Origin: Siderastrea radians
Lineage: Eukaryota; Cnidaria; Anthozoa; Scleractinia; Rhizangiidae
DNA: 64,000 nt
Direction of reading: 5' to 3'
Assembly (NCBI GenBank): GCA_964017195.1
Contig: OZ024892.1
Coordinates: 18,512,704-18,576,703, forward strand
The notes under the pieces are model-generated. The model searched no databases and was not told the origin of the DNA. It saw only the letters and a program-made list of their open reading frames with translations. This document shows positions 11,361 through 24,833 of this stretch, in pieces. The position numbers were made by a program, and so were the translations under genes. Numbering within the stretch: the first letter of the stretch is position 1; each line of letters opens with the position of its first letter.

Positions 11361-12377
11361 GGTAATTTGGAAAACACGGAATGCCGGAATCCCGGAATCC
11401 TCGGAATAACTACAAAAACTACGAATTAAAAAATAAATTCATAAAATTAAATTAAATTCATGACAGTTCCAAGTGTTGGCGCCTAGGACGTGCGCACGAT
11501 TATTACCATGCAACCATGACCTGCATTAAATACCGAAATCCTGGTTTTAAAAAAACAGAATTGCACCTTACAGGCGTTGCTGGAAGGTTGGAAGGCGGAC
11601 TTGTTCTTACAAATGAACTGTGGCGGGAGCTTTGGGAAAGGTTTGGGCAAGCAATATTTTACTAGTTTTTGAGCATCATCAAACCAAACAAAATTGAAAA
11701 CCCACAGTGAAATATACAGCGTGACAATACAACCTCTTAGGACGAGTTGTTTTATTTCCTAACGAAACAATAGATAAACGACCCAAACAATGTCGCTATC
11801 CCTACAAACAACAGTGGATGTGCTTTCAAAGGTCAATCAAAAGAGAGGGTTCTGAAAGCTTCGTGACCACTTGAGGCACAGTTCTTATTGTTAAAAAGAG
11901 TAATTTTTGTCCACGTTTACTGTTTTTGTGTATTGTACAAATCTGTTGCCGCTGACAGCTATGAAATAAAAAAAAACTTGCCAATCTTTTGACCAGTTTT
12001 AAGTCCACGCAACAAAAGTTATATTTAAAGCAAAATAATGAAAGGAGACGGGGCATTTGTTCAATACTTTTATTGGATTCCGAGGATTCCTGCCACGGGA
12101 CATCAAATAAGAAGGGCGTTTAATCAATATAACGTCGCTGCATTTTTAAAAAAAATTTATGTTCTCTGGCTGGGGCCAGAACATGAACAAAGGTCCCCCC
12201 CCCACGGGCCGTTAATTAATTTTAAATATTTATTTCATTTTCCTTTATCTTTTTAAATCCAATATGGATTTTTTTTAATTTTTAATTTCTGTAGTTATTC
12301 CGAGGATTCCGGGATTCCGGGGATTCCGGGGATTCCGGGATTCCGGGATTCCGGCATTCTGTGTTTTCCAAATTACC
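11361..12377. mobile_element. Non-autonomous TIR element in the minisatellite, A copy 2
   Basis: Same element as 8096-9128, at 1017 bp. Its left TIR carries fewer GGAAT-type 8-bp repeats, and its right TIR has more GGGATTCC units. The flanking repeat AATGAGCCAA is identical (11351-11360 and 12378-12387), and the surrounding minisatellite variants also match copy 1. It was therefore most likely copied as part of a ~3.25-kb minisatellite unit rather than inserted twice. Interior substitutions against copy 1 suggest this copying is older than the A/B duplication. Confidence 0.8.
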
Positions 12378-15300
12378 AATGAGCCAACTGGTTCAAATGG
12401 CCCAACCATATCAAATGACTCAACCAGTTCAAATAACCCAACCATATCAAATGAGCCAAGCGGCTCAAATAAGCCAATTCAGATCAAATAAACCAACCAG
12501 ATAAAATGACCCATCCATGTCAAATGACCCAACAGGTTCAATAACCCAACCATATCAAATGAGCCAACCGGCTCAAATAAGCTTGTCATATCAAATAAGC
12601 CAACCAGGTCAAATGATCAAACTAGGTGAAATGGGCCAACCGGTCAAAATGGCCCAACAATATCAAATGACCCAACCAGTTCAAATGGCCCAACGATATC
12701 AAATGACCCAACAGGTTCAAATGTCCCAACCAGTTCAAATCGCCCAACCATATCAAATGAGCCAACCGACTCAAATAATGCCAATCATATCAAATAAACC
12801 AACCAGATCAAATGACCCAACCATATCAATTCACACAACCATATCAAATGACGCAACAGGTTCAAATGACCCAACCAGTACAAATGGCTCAACCATATCA
12901 AATAACCCAAGCGGTTCAAATGACCCAACCATATCACATGACCCAACACGTTTAAATGACCCAATCAGTTCAAGGGGCCCAACCATATCAATTGAATAAA
13001 CCAGTTGAAATGGCCCAACCATATCGAATGAGCCAACCATATCAAATGAGCCAACCAGATCAAATGACCCAACCATATCAAATAATCCAGTTGCTTTAAA
13101 TGGCGAAACCATATCAAATCAAATGAGCCAACTGGTTCAAATGACCCAACCATATCACATGACCCAACACGTTTAAATGACCCAATCAGTTCAAATGGCC
13201 CAACTGGTTCAAATGGCCCAACCATATCAAATGAGCAAACCGGTTCAAATGGCCCAACCATATCGAATGAGCCAACCATATCAAATGAGCCAACCAAATC
13301 AAATGACCCAACCATATCAAATAATCCAGTTGCTTTAAATGGCAAAACCATATCAAATCAAATGAGCCAACTCGTTCAAATGACCCAACCATATCACATG
13401 ACCCAACACGTTTAAATGACCCAATCAGTTCAAATGGCCCAACTGGTTCAAATGGCCCAACCATATCAAATGAGCAAACCGGTTCAAATGGCCCAACCAT
13501 ATCGAATGAGCCAACCATATCAAATGAGCCAACCAGATCAAATGACCCAACCATAAGAAATGACCCAACCGTTTCAGATGACCCAACCAGTTCAAATGAG
13601 CCATGAGGTTAAAATGACCCTAACATATCAAATGAGCCAACTGGTTGAAATGGCCCAACCATATCAAATGACTCAACCAGTTCAAATGGCCCAACCATAT
13701 CAAATGAGCCAAGCGGCTCAAATAAGCCAATTGAGATCAATAAGCCAACCAGATTAAATGACCCATCCATATCAAATAATCCAATTGGTTTAAATGGCAA
13801 ACCCATATCAAATCAAATGAGCCAACCGGTTCAAATGACCCAACAATATCAAATGACCCAGCTGGTGAAAATGGCCCAACCATGTCAAATGACCCAACCG
13901 GTTCAAATGGCCCAGGCATATTAAATGAGCCAACCGAATCAAATGACGCGGCGATATCAAACGATCCACCCAATTGAAATGACCCAACCATATCAAATGA
14001 GCCAAGCGGCTCAAATAAGCCAATTCAGATCAATAAACCAACCAGATCAAATGACCCATCCATATTAAATGACCCAAGAGGTTCAAATGAACCAACCAGT
14101 TCAAATGACCCAATCATATCAAATCAGCAAACCAGTTCAAATGGCCCAATTATAAAAAATGACCCAACCGTTTCAAATAACCCAACAAGTTCAAATGAGC
14201 CAAGAGGTTAAAATGACCCAAACATATCAAATGAGCCAACTGGTTCAAATGGCCAAACCATATCAAATGACCCAACAGGTTCAAATGTCCCAACCGGTTC
14301 AAATTGTCCAACAATATCAAATGAGCCAACCAACTCAAACAAGGCAGTCATATCAAATAAACCAACCAGCTCAAATGCCCCAACCAGATCAAATCACACA
14401 ACCATATCAAATGACGCAAAAGGTTCAAATGACGTAACCAGTTCAAATGGCTCAACCATATCAAATAACAAAAGCGGTTCAAATGACCCAACCAGTTCAA
14501 ATGGCAAAACCATGTCAAATGACCCAACAGGTTCAAATGACCCAAGCATATCACATGACCCAACAGGTTTAAGTGACCCAATCAGTTCAATAGGCCCAAC
14601 CGTATCAAATAACTCAACCGGTTCAAATGGCCCAACCATATCGAATGAGCCAACCAGGTCAAATAAGCCAACCATATCAAATAATCCAATTGGTTTAAAA
14701 GGCAAAACGATATCAAATCAAATGAGCCAGCTGGTTCAAATGGCCCAATCATAGCAAATGAGCCAAGCGGCTCAAATAACTCAACAATATCAAATGACTC
14801 AGCTGGTTAAAATGGCCCAACCCTATCAAATGGTTCAAATGGCCCAGGCATATTAAATGAGCCTACCGAGTCAAATGACGCAGCCATATCAAATGAGCCA
14901 CCCAACTGAAATGACCCAACCATATCAAATGAGCCAGCCAAATCAAATGAATCATGTCGGTCATCTGGTTCAAATGGCTCAAAAGGATGCATTGACACAA
15001 CTGGTTCATAATCATGGTCCATGGGTTGACCCATGCAACCGGCTCAATTGACTTAATCACATCAAATACCCAATCAGCATCAAATGGCCCAACCGGATCA
15101 AATGAGCCAACCATATCAAATGAGCCAACCGGCTCAAATGACCTAACCGGCCACTTCAAATAACCCAACCATATCAAATGACTCAACTGGTTCAAATGAG
15201 CCAATCATATCAAATAAGCTAACCAGATCAACTGAACCAACCAGTTCAAATGACCCGACCATATCAAATGAGCCAACCGGTTCAAATGGCCCAACCATAA

Positions 15301-16343
15301 AAAATGACCCAACCAGTTCAAATGAGCCAAGAGGTTCAAATGGCCCAACCATATCAAATGGCTCAACCAGTTCAAGTGGCGAAACCAGTTCAAATGGCCC
15401 AACCATATCAAATGACCCAACCAGATCAAATGACCCAACTGGTTCAAATGGCCCAACCATATCAACTGAGCAAACCGGTTTAAATGGCCCAACCATATCA
15501 AATGACCCAACCGGATCAAATTACCCAACCAGTTCAAATGGCCCAACTGGTTCAAATGGCCCAACCATATCAAATGGGCAAACCGGTTTAAATGGCCCAC
15601 ACCATATCAAATGACCCAACTGGATCAAATGATCTAACCAGATCAAATGGTTCAACCGGTTCAAATGGCCCAACCATATCAAATGACCCAATTAGTTCAA
15701 ATAGCCCAACCATATCAAATGACTCCACTGGTTCAAATGGCCCAACCATATCAAATGACCGAACTGGTTCAAATGCCCCAACCGTGTCAAATGAGCAAAC
15801 CAGTTTAAATGACAAAACCGGTTTAAATGACCCCACCAGTTCAGATTTCTCAACCTGTTTAAATGGCCTTACGATATCAAATGACCAAACCATTTCAAAT
15901 GGCCCAACCATATCAAATTACCCAACAGGTTGAAATAACCCAACCAATTCAAATGGCCCAACCATACCAAATAAGGCAACCGGCTCAAATCAGCCAATCA
16001 TATCAAATAAGCTCACCAGATCAAATGAACCAACCACTTCAAATTTCCCAACCATATAAAATGACCCAACCAGTTGAAATGAGCCAAGAGGTTAAAAAGA
16101 AGCAACCATATCAAATGACTGAACCAGTTCAAATAACCCAACCATATCAAATGAGGCAAGCAGCTCAAATAAGCCAATTCAGATCAAATAAACCAACCAC
16201 ATAAAATGACCCATCCATATCAAGTGACCCAACAGGTTCAATAACCCAACCACATCAAATGAGCCAACCTGCTCAAATAAGCCAATCATATCAAATAAAC
16301 CAACCAGATCAAATGACCCAACCATATCAAATCACACAACCAT
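12378..16343 (+). repeat. 18-bp minisatellite, block A3
   Basis: Continuation of the 18-bp/36-bp array. Short local higher-order repeats are visible; for example, 12965-13351 and 13186-13554 share a ~203-bp step containing GTTCAAATGGCCCAACTGG. One punctuation block lies near 14985. No gene or transposon insertion seen. Confidence 0.93.
14950..15070 (+). repeat. Punctuation block of the minisatellite (one of 24)
   Basis: A ~120-bp block, poorly matching the 18-bp unit, interrupts the array with the order TCATCTGGTTCAAATGGCTC, AAAAGGATGCATTGAC, CATGGTCCATGGGTTGACCC, ATGCAACCGGCTCAATTGAC, TTAATCACATCAAATACCCA. Positions of the GGATGCATTG-like core in A are 3534, 4591, 5728, 7195, 10385, 14985, 17041, 18913, 19883, 21719, 22689, 24561, 25531, 27403, 28373 and 30245. 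In B they are 46655, 47712, 48849, 50316, 53514, 58138, 60194 and 62066. Some copies contain a perfect 7-bp-arm hairpin, CATGGGTTGACCCATG (for example 4626-4641). In others the arms are mutated without compensation, so the hairpin does not look selected. Confidence 0.85.
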
Positions 16344-19185
16344 ATCAAATGACGCAACAGGTTCAAATGACCCAGCCAGTTTAAAGGGTTCAACCATATC
16401 AAATAACCAAAGCGGTTCAAATGACCCAACCAGTTCAAACGGCCCAACCATATCAAATGACCCAACAGGTTCAAATGACCCAACCATATCACATCACCCA
16501 ACAGGTTTAAATGACCCAATCAGTTTAAAGAGCCCAGCCATATCAAATGACTCAACCATATCAAATAATCCAATTGGTTTAAATGGCAAACCTATATCAA
16601 ATCAAATGACCCAACATGTTTAAATGACCCAATCAGTTTAAAGGGCCCAACCATATCAAATAACTCAACCGTTTCAAATTCCCCAACCATATCGAATGAG
16701 CCAACCAGCTCAAATACGCCAACCATATCAAATGAGCCCACCAGATCAAATGACCCAACCATATCAAATAATCCAATTGGTTTAAATGGCAAACTCATAT
16801 CAAATCAAATGAGCCAACCGGTTCAAATGACCCAACAATTTCAAATGACCCAGCTGGTGAAAATGGCCCAACCATGTCAAATGACCCAACCGGTCCAAAT
16901 TGCCCAGGCATATTAAATGAGCCAACCGAATCAAATGACGCGGCGATATCAAATGAGCCACCCAATTGAAATGACCCAACCATATCAAATGAGCAAACCA
17001 AATCAAATGAATCATGTCATCTGGTTCAAATGGCTAAAAAGGATGCATTGACCCCACTGGTTCATGATCATGGTCCATGGGTTGACTCATGCAACCGGCT
17101 AAATTGACTTAATCACATCAAATACCCAACCGGATCAAATGGCCTAACCATATCAAATGACCCAACCATATCAAATGACCCAACTGGTTCAAATGGCCAA
17201 ACCATATCAAATGACCCAACCAGATCAAATGACCCAACTGGTTCAAATGGCCCAGCTATATCAAATGAGCAAACCGGCTTAAATGGCCCAACCATATCAA
17301 ATGACCCAACCGGTTCAAATTTCCTAACCAGTTCAAATAGCCCAGCCGGTTCAAATGGTCCAATCATATCAAGTGACCCCACTGGCTCAAATGGCCCACA
17401 CCATATCAAATGACCCAACTGGATCAAATATATCCAACCAGATCAAATGGGGCAACCGGTTCAAATGGCCCAACCATATCAAATGACCCAACTGGTTCAA
17501 ATGGCCCAACCATATCAAATGACCCAACTGGTTCAAATGCCCCAACCATGTCATATGAGCAAACCGGTTTAAATGACAAAACCGGTTTAAATAACCCCAC
17601 CAGTTCAGATTTCTCAACCTGTTTAAATGGCCGTACCATATCAAATGACCAAACCATTTCAAATGGCCCAACCATATCAAATTACCCAACAGGTTGAAAT
17701 AACCCAACCAGTTCAAATGGCCCAACCATACCAAATAAGGCAACCGGCTCAAATAAGCTGACCAGATCAAATGAACCAATCATGTCAAATGACCCAACCA
17801 TATCAAATGAGCCAATCGGTTCAAATGGCCCAACCATATAAAATGACCCAACAAGTTCAAATGAGCCAAGAGGTTAAAATGACCCAACCATTTCAAATGA
17901 CTCAACCAGTTCAAATAACCCAACCATATCAAATGAGCCAAGCGGCTCAAATAAGCCAATTCAGATCAAATAAACCAACCAGATAAAATGACCCATCCCT
18001 ATCAAATAATCCAACAGGTTCAATAACCCAACCATATCAAATGAGCCAACCGGCGCAAATTAGCCAGTCATATCAAATAAGCCAACCAGATCAAATGATC
18101 CAACCAGATCAAGTGGGCCAACCGGTTAAAATGACCCAACCAGATCAAATGACTCAACCAGTTCAAATAACCCAACGATATCAAATGACCCAACAGGTTC
18201 AAATGTCCTAACCAGTTCAAATTGCCCAACCATATCAAATGAGCCAACCGCCTCAAATAAGCCAATCATATCAAATAATCCAACGAGAACAAATGACCCA
18301 ACCATATCAAATCACACAACCATATGAAATGACGCAACAGGTTCAAATGACCCAACCAGTTAAAATGGCTCAACCATATCAAATAACCCAAGCGGTTCAA
18401 ATGACCCAACAGGTTCAAATGACGCAACCATATCACATGACCCAACACGTTTAAATGACCCAATCAGTTCAAGGGGCCCAACCATATCAAATGACTCAAC
18501 TGGTTCAAAAGGCCCAGCCATATCGAATGAGCCAACCAGCTCAAATAAGCCAACCATATCAAATGAGCCAACCAGATCAAATGACCCAACCATATCAAAT
18601 AATCCAATTGGTTTAAATGGCAAAACCATATCAAATCAAATGAGCCAGCTGGTTCAAATGGCCCAATCATACCAAATGAGCCGAGCGGCTCAAATGGCCC
18701 AACAATATCAAATGACTCAGCTGGTTAAAATGGCCCAACCCTATCAAATGACCCAACCGGTTCAAAATGCCCCAGGGATATTAAATAAGCCAACCGAATA
18801 AAATGACGCAGCCATATCAAATGAGCCACCCAATGGAAATGACCCAACCATATCAAATGAGCCAACCAAATCAAATGAATCATCTTGGTCATCTGGTTCA
18901 AATGGCTCAGAAGGATGCATTGACCCAACTGGGTCATAATCATGGTCCATGGGCTTACCTATGCAACCGGCTCAATTGACTTAATCACATCAAATACCCA
19001 ACGGCATCAAATGGCCCAACCGGATGAAATGAGCCAACCATGTTAAATGAGCCAACCGGCTCAAATGACCTAACTGGCCCAAGTGGCCCAACTATATCAA
19101 ATGAGCCAAGCGGATCACATTAGCCAACTGGATCAAATGAGCCAACTGGCTCAAATGGGGTAACCATATCAAATGACCCAACCAC
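16344..19185 (+). repeat. 2842-bp higher-order unit 1 (segment A)
   Basis: First of five tandem units made of diverged 18-bp repeats. The start is defined by ATCAAATGACGCAACAGG, which recurs at 19186, 21992, 24834 and 27676. Each unit holds two punctuation blocks (here near 17041 and 18913). Against the later units I noticed CAAATACGCC near 16711, where they read CAAATAAGCC. Confidence 0.93.
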
Positions 19186-21991
19186 ATCAAATGACGCAAC
19201 AGGTTCAAATGACCCAGCCAGTTTAAAGGGTTCAACCATATCAAATAACCAAAGCGGTTCAAATGACCCAACCAGTTCAAACGGCCCAACCATATCAAAT
19301 GACCCAACAGGTTCAAATGACCCAACCATATCACATCACCCAACAGGTTTAAATGACCCAATCAGTTTAAAGAGCCCAGCCATATCAAATGACTCAACCA
19401 TATCAAATAATCCAATTGGTTTAAATGGCAAACCTATATCAAATCAAATGACCCAACATGTTTAAATGACCCAATCAGTTTAAAGGGCCCAACCATATCA
19501 AATAACTCAACCGTTTCAAATTCCCCAACCATATCGAATGAGCCAACCAGCTCAAATAAGCCAACCATATCAAATGAGCCCACCAGATCAAATGACCCAA
19601 CCATATCAAATAATCCAATTGGTTTAAATGGCAAACTCATATCAAATCAAATGAGCCAACCGGTTCAAATGACCCAACAATTTCAAATGACCCAGCTGGT
19701 GAAAATGGCCCAACCATGTCAAATGACCCAACCGGTCCAAATTGCCCAGGCATATTAAATGAGCCAACCGAATCAAATGACGCGGCGATATCAAATGAGC
19801 CACCCAATTGAAATGACCCAACCATATCAAATGAGCAAACCAAATCAAATGAATCATGTCATCTGGTTCAAATGGCTAAAAAGGATGCATTGACCCCACT
19901 GGTTCATGATCATGGTCCATGGGTTGACTCATGCAACCGGCTAAATTGACTTAATCACATCAAATACCCAACCGGATCAAATGGCCTAACCATATCAAAT
20001 GACCCAACCATATCAAATGACCCAACTGGTTCAAATGGCCAAACCATATCAAATGACCCAACCAGATCAAATGACCCAACTGGTTCAAATGGCCCAGCTA
20101 TATCAAATGAGCAAACCGGCTTAAATGGCCCAACCATATCAAATGACCCAACCGGTTCAAATTTCCTAACCAGTTCAAATAGCCCAGCCGGTTCAAATGG
20201 TCCAATCATATCAAGTGACCCCACTGGCTCAAATGGCCCACACCATATCAAATGACCCAACTGGATCAAATATATCCAACCAGATCAAATGGGGCAACCG
20301 GTTCAAATGGCCCAACCATATCAAATGACCCAACTGGTTCAAATGCCCCAACCATGTCATATGAGCAAACCGGTTTAAATGACAAAACCGGTTTAAATAA
20401 CCCCACCAGTTCAGATTTCTCAACCTGTTTAAATGGCCGTACCATATCAAATGACCAAACCATTTCAAATGGCCCAACGATATCAAATTACCCAACAGGT
20501 TGAAATAACCCAACCAGTTCAAATGGCCCAACCATACCAAATAAGGCAACCGGCTCAAATAAGCTGACCAGATCAAATGAACCAATCATGTCAAATGACC
20601 CAACCATATCAAATGAGCCAATCGGTTCAAATGGCCCAACCATATAAAATGACCCAACAAGTTCAAATGAGCCAAGAGGTTAAAATGACCCAACCATTTC
20701 AAATGACTCAACCAGTTCAAATAACCCAACCATATCAAATGAGCCAAGCGGCTCAAATAAGCCAATTCAGATCAAATAAACCAACCAGATAAAATGACCC
20801 ATCCCTATCAAATAATCCAACAGGTTCAATAACCCAACCATATCAAATGAGCCAACCGGCGCAAATTAGCCAGTCATATCAAATAAGCCAACCAGATCAA
20901 ATGATCCAACCAGATCAAGTGGGCCAACCGGTTAAAATGACCCAACCAGATCAAATGACTCAACCAGTTCAAATAACCCAACGATATCAAATGACCCAAC
21001 AGGTTCAAATGTCCTAACCAGTTCAAATTGCCCAACCATATCAAATGAGCCAACCGCCTCAAATAAGCCAATCATATCAAATAATCCAACGAGAACAAAT
21101 GACCCAACCATATCAAATCACACAACCATATGAAATGACGCAACAGGTTCAAATGACCCAACCAGTTAAAATGGCTCAACCATATCAAATAACCCAAGCG
21201 GTTCAAATGACCCAACAGGTTCAAATGACGCAACCATATCACATGACCCAACACGTTTAAATGACCCAATCAGTTCAAGGGGCCCAACCATATCAAATGA
21301 CTCAACTGGTTCAAAAGGCCCAGCCATATCGAATGAGCCAACCAGCTCAAATAAGCCAACCATATCAAATGAGCCAACCAGATCAAATGACCCAACCATA
21401 TCAAATAATCCAATTGGTTTAAATGGCAAAACCATATCAAATCAAATGAGCCAGCTGGTTCAAATGGCCCAATCATACCAAATGAGCCGAGCGGCTCAAA
21501 TGGCCCAACAATATCAAATGACTCAGCTGGTTAAAATGGCCCAACCCTATCAAATGACCCAACCGGTTCAAAATGCCCCAGGGATATTAAATAAGCCAAC
21601 CGAATAAAATGACGCAGCCATATCAAATGAGCCACCCAATGGAAATGACCCAACCATATCAAATGAGCCAACCAAATCAAATGAATCATCTTGGTCATCT
21701 GGTTCAAATGGCTCAGAAGGATGCATTGACCCAACTGGGTCATAATCATGGTCCATGGGCTTACCTATGCAACCGGCTCAATTGACTTAATCACATCAAA
21801 TACCCAACGGCATCAAATGGCCCAACCGGATGAAATGAGCCAACCATGTTAAATGAGCCAACCGGCTCAAATGACCTAACTGGCCCAAGTGGCCCAACTA
21901 TATCAAATGAGCCAAGCGGATCACATTAGCCAACTGGATCAAATGAGCCAACTGGCTCAAATGGGGTAACCATATCAAATGACCCAACCAC
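19186..21991 (+). repeat. Higher-order unit 2 (2806 bp, 36-bp deletion)
   Basis: Matches unit 1 at an offset of 2842 until about 20320. There it lacks exactly one 36-bp dimer in a run of CAAATGGCCCAACCATAT-type repeats. One private substitution was noticed near 20480 (CCCAACGATATC). Punctuation blocks lie near 19883 and 21719. Confidence 0.93.
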
Positions 21992-24833
21992 ATCAAATGA
22001 CGCAACAGGTTCAAATGACCCAGCCAGTTTAAAGGGTTCAACCATATCAAATAACCAAAGCGGTTCAAATGACCCAACCAGTTCAAACGGCCCAACCATA
22101 TCAAATGACCCAACAGGTTCAAATGACCCAACCATATCACATCACCCAACAGGTTTAAATGACCCAATCAGTTTAAAGAGCCCAGCCATATCAAATGACT
22201 CAACCATATCAAATAATCCAATTGGTTTAAATGGCAAACCTATATCAAATCAAATGACCCAACATGTTTAAATGACCCAATCAGTTTAAAGGGCCCAACC
22301 ATATCAAATAACTCAACCGTTTCAAATTCCCCAACCATATCGAATGAGCCAACCAGCTCAAATAAGCCAACCATATCAAATGAGCCCACCAGATCAAATG
22401 ACCCAACCATATCAAATAATCCAATTGGTTTAAATGGCAAACTCATATCAAATCAAATGAGCCAACCGGTTCAAATGACCCAACAATTTCAAATGACCCA
22501 GCTGGTGAAAATGGCCCAACCATGTCAAATGACCCAACCGGTCCAAATTGCCCAGGCATATTAAATGAGCCAACCGAATCAAATGACGCGGCGATATCAA
22601 ATGAGCCACCCAATTGAAATGACCCAACCATATCAAATGAGCAAACCAAATCAAATGAATCATGTCATCTGGTTCAAATGGCTAAAAAGGATGCATTGAC
22701 CCCACTGGTTCATGATCATGGTCCATGGGTTGACTCATGCAACCGGCTAAATTGACTTAATCACATCAAATACCCAACCGGATCAAATGGCCTAACCATA
22801 TCAAATGACCCAACCATATCAAATGACCCAACTGGTTCAAATGGCCAAACCATATCAAATGACCCAACCAGATCAAATGACCCAACTGGTTCAAATGGCC
22901 CAGCTATATCAAATGAGCAAACCGGCTTAAATGGCCCAACCATATCAAATGACCCAACCAGTTCAAATTTCCTAACCAGTTCAAATAGCCCAGCCGGTTC
23001 AAATGGTCCAATCATATCAAGTGACCCCACTGGCTCAAATGGCCCACACCATATCAAATGACCCAACTGGATCAAATATATCCAACCAGATCAAATGGGG
23101 CAACCGGTTCAAATGGCCCAACCATATCAAATGACCCAACTGGTTCAAATGGCCCAACCATATCAAATGACCCAACTGGTTCAAATGCCCCAACCATGTC
23201 ATATGAGCAAACCGGTTTAAATGACAAAACCGGTTTAAATAACCCCACCAGTTCAGATTTCTCAACCTGTTTAAATGGCCGTACCATATCAAATGACCAA
23301 ACCATTTCAAATGGCCCAACCATATCAAATTACCCAACAGGTTGAAATAACCCAACCAGTTCAAATGGCCCAACCATACCAAATAAGGCAACCGGCTCAA
23401 ATAAGCTGACCAGATCAAATGAACCAATCATGTCAAATGACCCAACCATATCAAATGAGCCAATCGGTTCAAATGGCCCAACCATATAAAATGACCCAAC
23501 AAGTTCAAATGAGCCAAGAGGTTAAAATGACCCAACCATTTCAAATGACTCAACCAGTTCAAATAACCCAACCATATCAAATGAGCCAAGCGGCTCAAAT
23601 AAGCCAATTCAGATCAAATAAACCAACCAGATAAAATGACCCATCCCTATCAAATAATCCAACAGGTTCAATAACCCAACCATATCAAATGAGCCAACCG
23701 GCGCAAATTAGCCAGTCATATCAAATAAGCCAACCAGATCAAATGATCCAACCAGATCAAGTGGGCCAACCGGTTAAAATGACCCAACCAGATCAAATGA
23801 CTCAACCAGTTCAAATAACCCAACGATATCAAATGACCCAACAGGTTCAAATGTCCTAACCAGTTCAAATTGCCCAACCATATCAAATGAGCCAACCGCC
23901 TCAAATAAGCCAATCATATCAAATAATCCAACGAGAACAAATGACCCAACCATATCAAATCACACAACCATATGAAATGACGCAACAGGTTCAAATGACC
24001 CAACCAGTTAAAATGGCTCAACCATATCAAATAACCCAAGCGGTTCAAATGACCCAACAGGTTCAAATGACGCAACCATATCACATGACCCAACACGTTT
24101 AAATGACCCAATCAGTTCAAGGGGCCCAACCATATCAAATGACTCAACTGGTTCAAAAGGCCCAGCCATATCGAATGAGCCAACCAGCTCAAATAAGCCA
24201 ACCATATCAAATGAGCCAACCAGATCAAATGACCCAACCATATCAAATAATCCAATTGGTTTAAATGGCAAAACCATATCAAATCAAATGAGCCAGCTGG
24301 TTCAAATGGCCCAATCATACCAAATGAGCCGAGCGGCTCAAATGGCCCAACAATATCAAATGACTCAGCTGGTTAAAATGGCCCAACCCTATCAAATGAC
24401 CCAACCGGTTCAAAATGCCCCAGGGATATTAAATAAGCCAACCGAATAAAATGACGCAGCCATATCAAATGAGCCACCCAATGGAAATGACCCAACCATA
24501 TCAAATGAGCCAACCAAATCAAATGAATCATCTTGGTCATCTGGTTCAAATGGCTCAGAAGGATGCATTGACCCAACTGGGTCATAATCATGGTCCATGG
24601 GCTTACCTATGCAACCGGCTCAATTGACTTAATCACATCAAATACCCAACGGCATCAAATGGCCCAACCGGATGAAATGAGCCAACCATGTTAAATGAGC
24701 CAACCGGCTCAAATGACCTAACTGGCCCAAGTGGCCCAACTATATCAAATGAGCCAAGCGGATCACATTAGCCAACTGGATCAAATGAGCCAACTGGCTC
24801 AAATGGGGTAACCATATCAAATGACCCAACCAC
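21992..24833 (+). repeat. Higher-order unit 3 (2842 bp)
   Basis: Full-length unit. One private change was noticed near 22957 (AACCAGTTCAAATTTCC, where the others have AACCGGTT). Punctuation blocks lie near 22689 and 24561. Confidence 0.93.
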
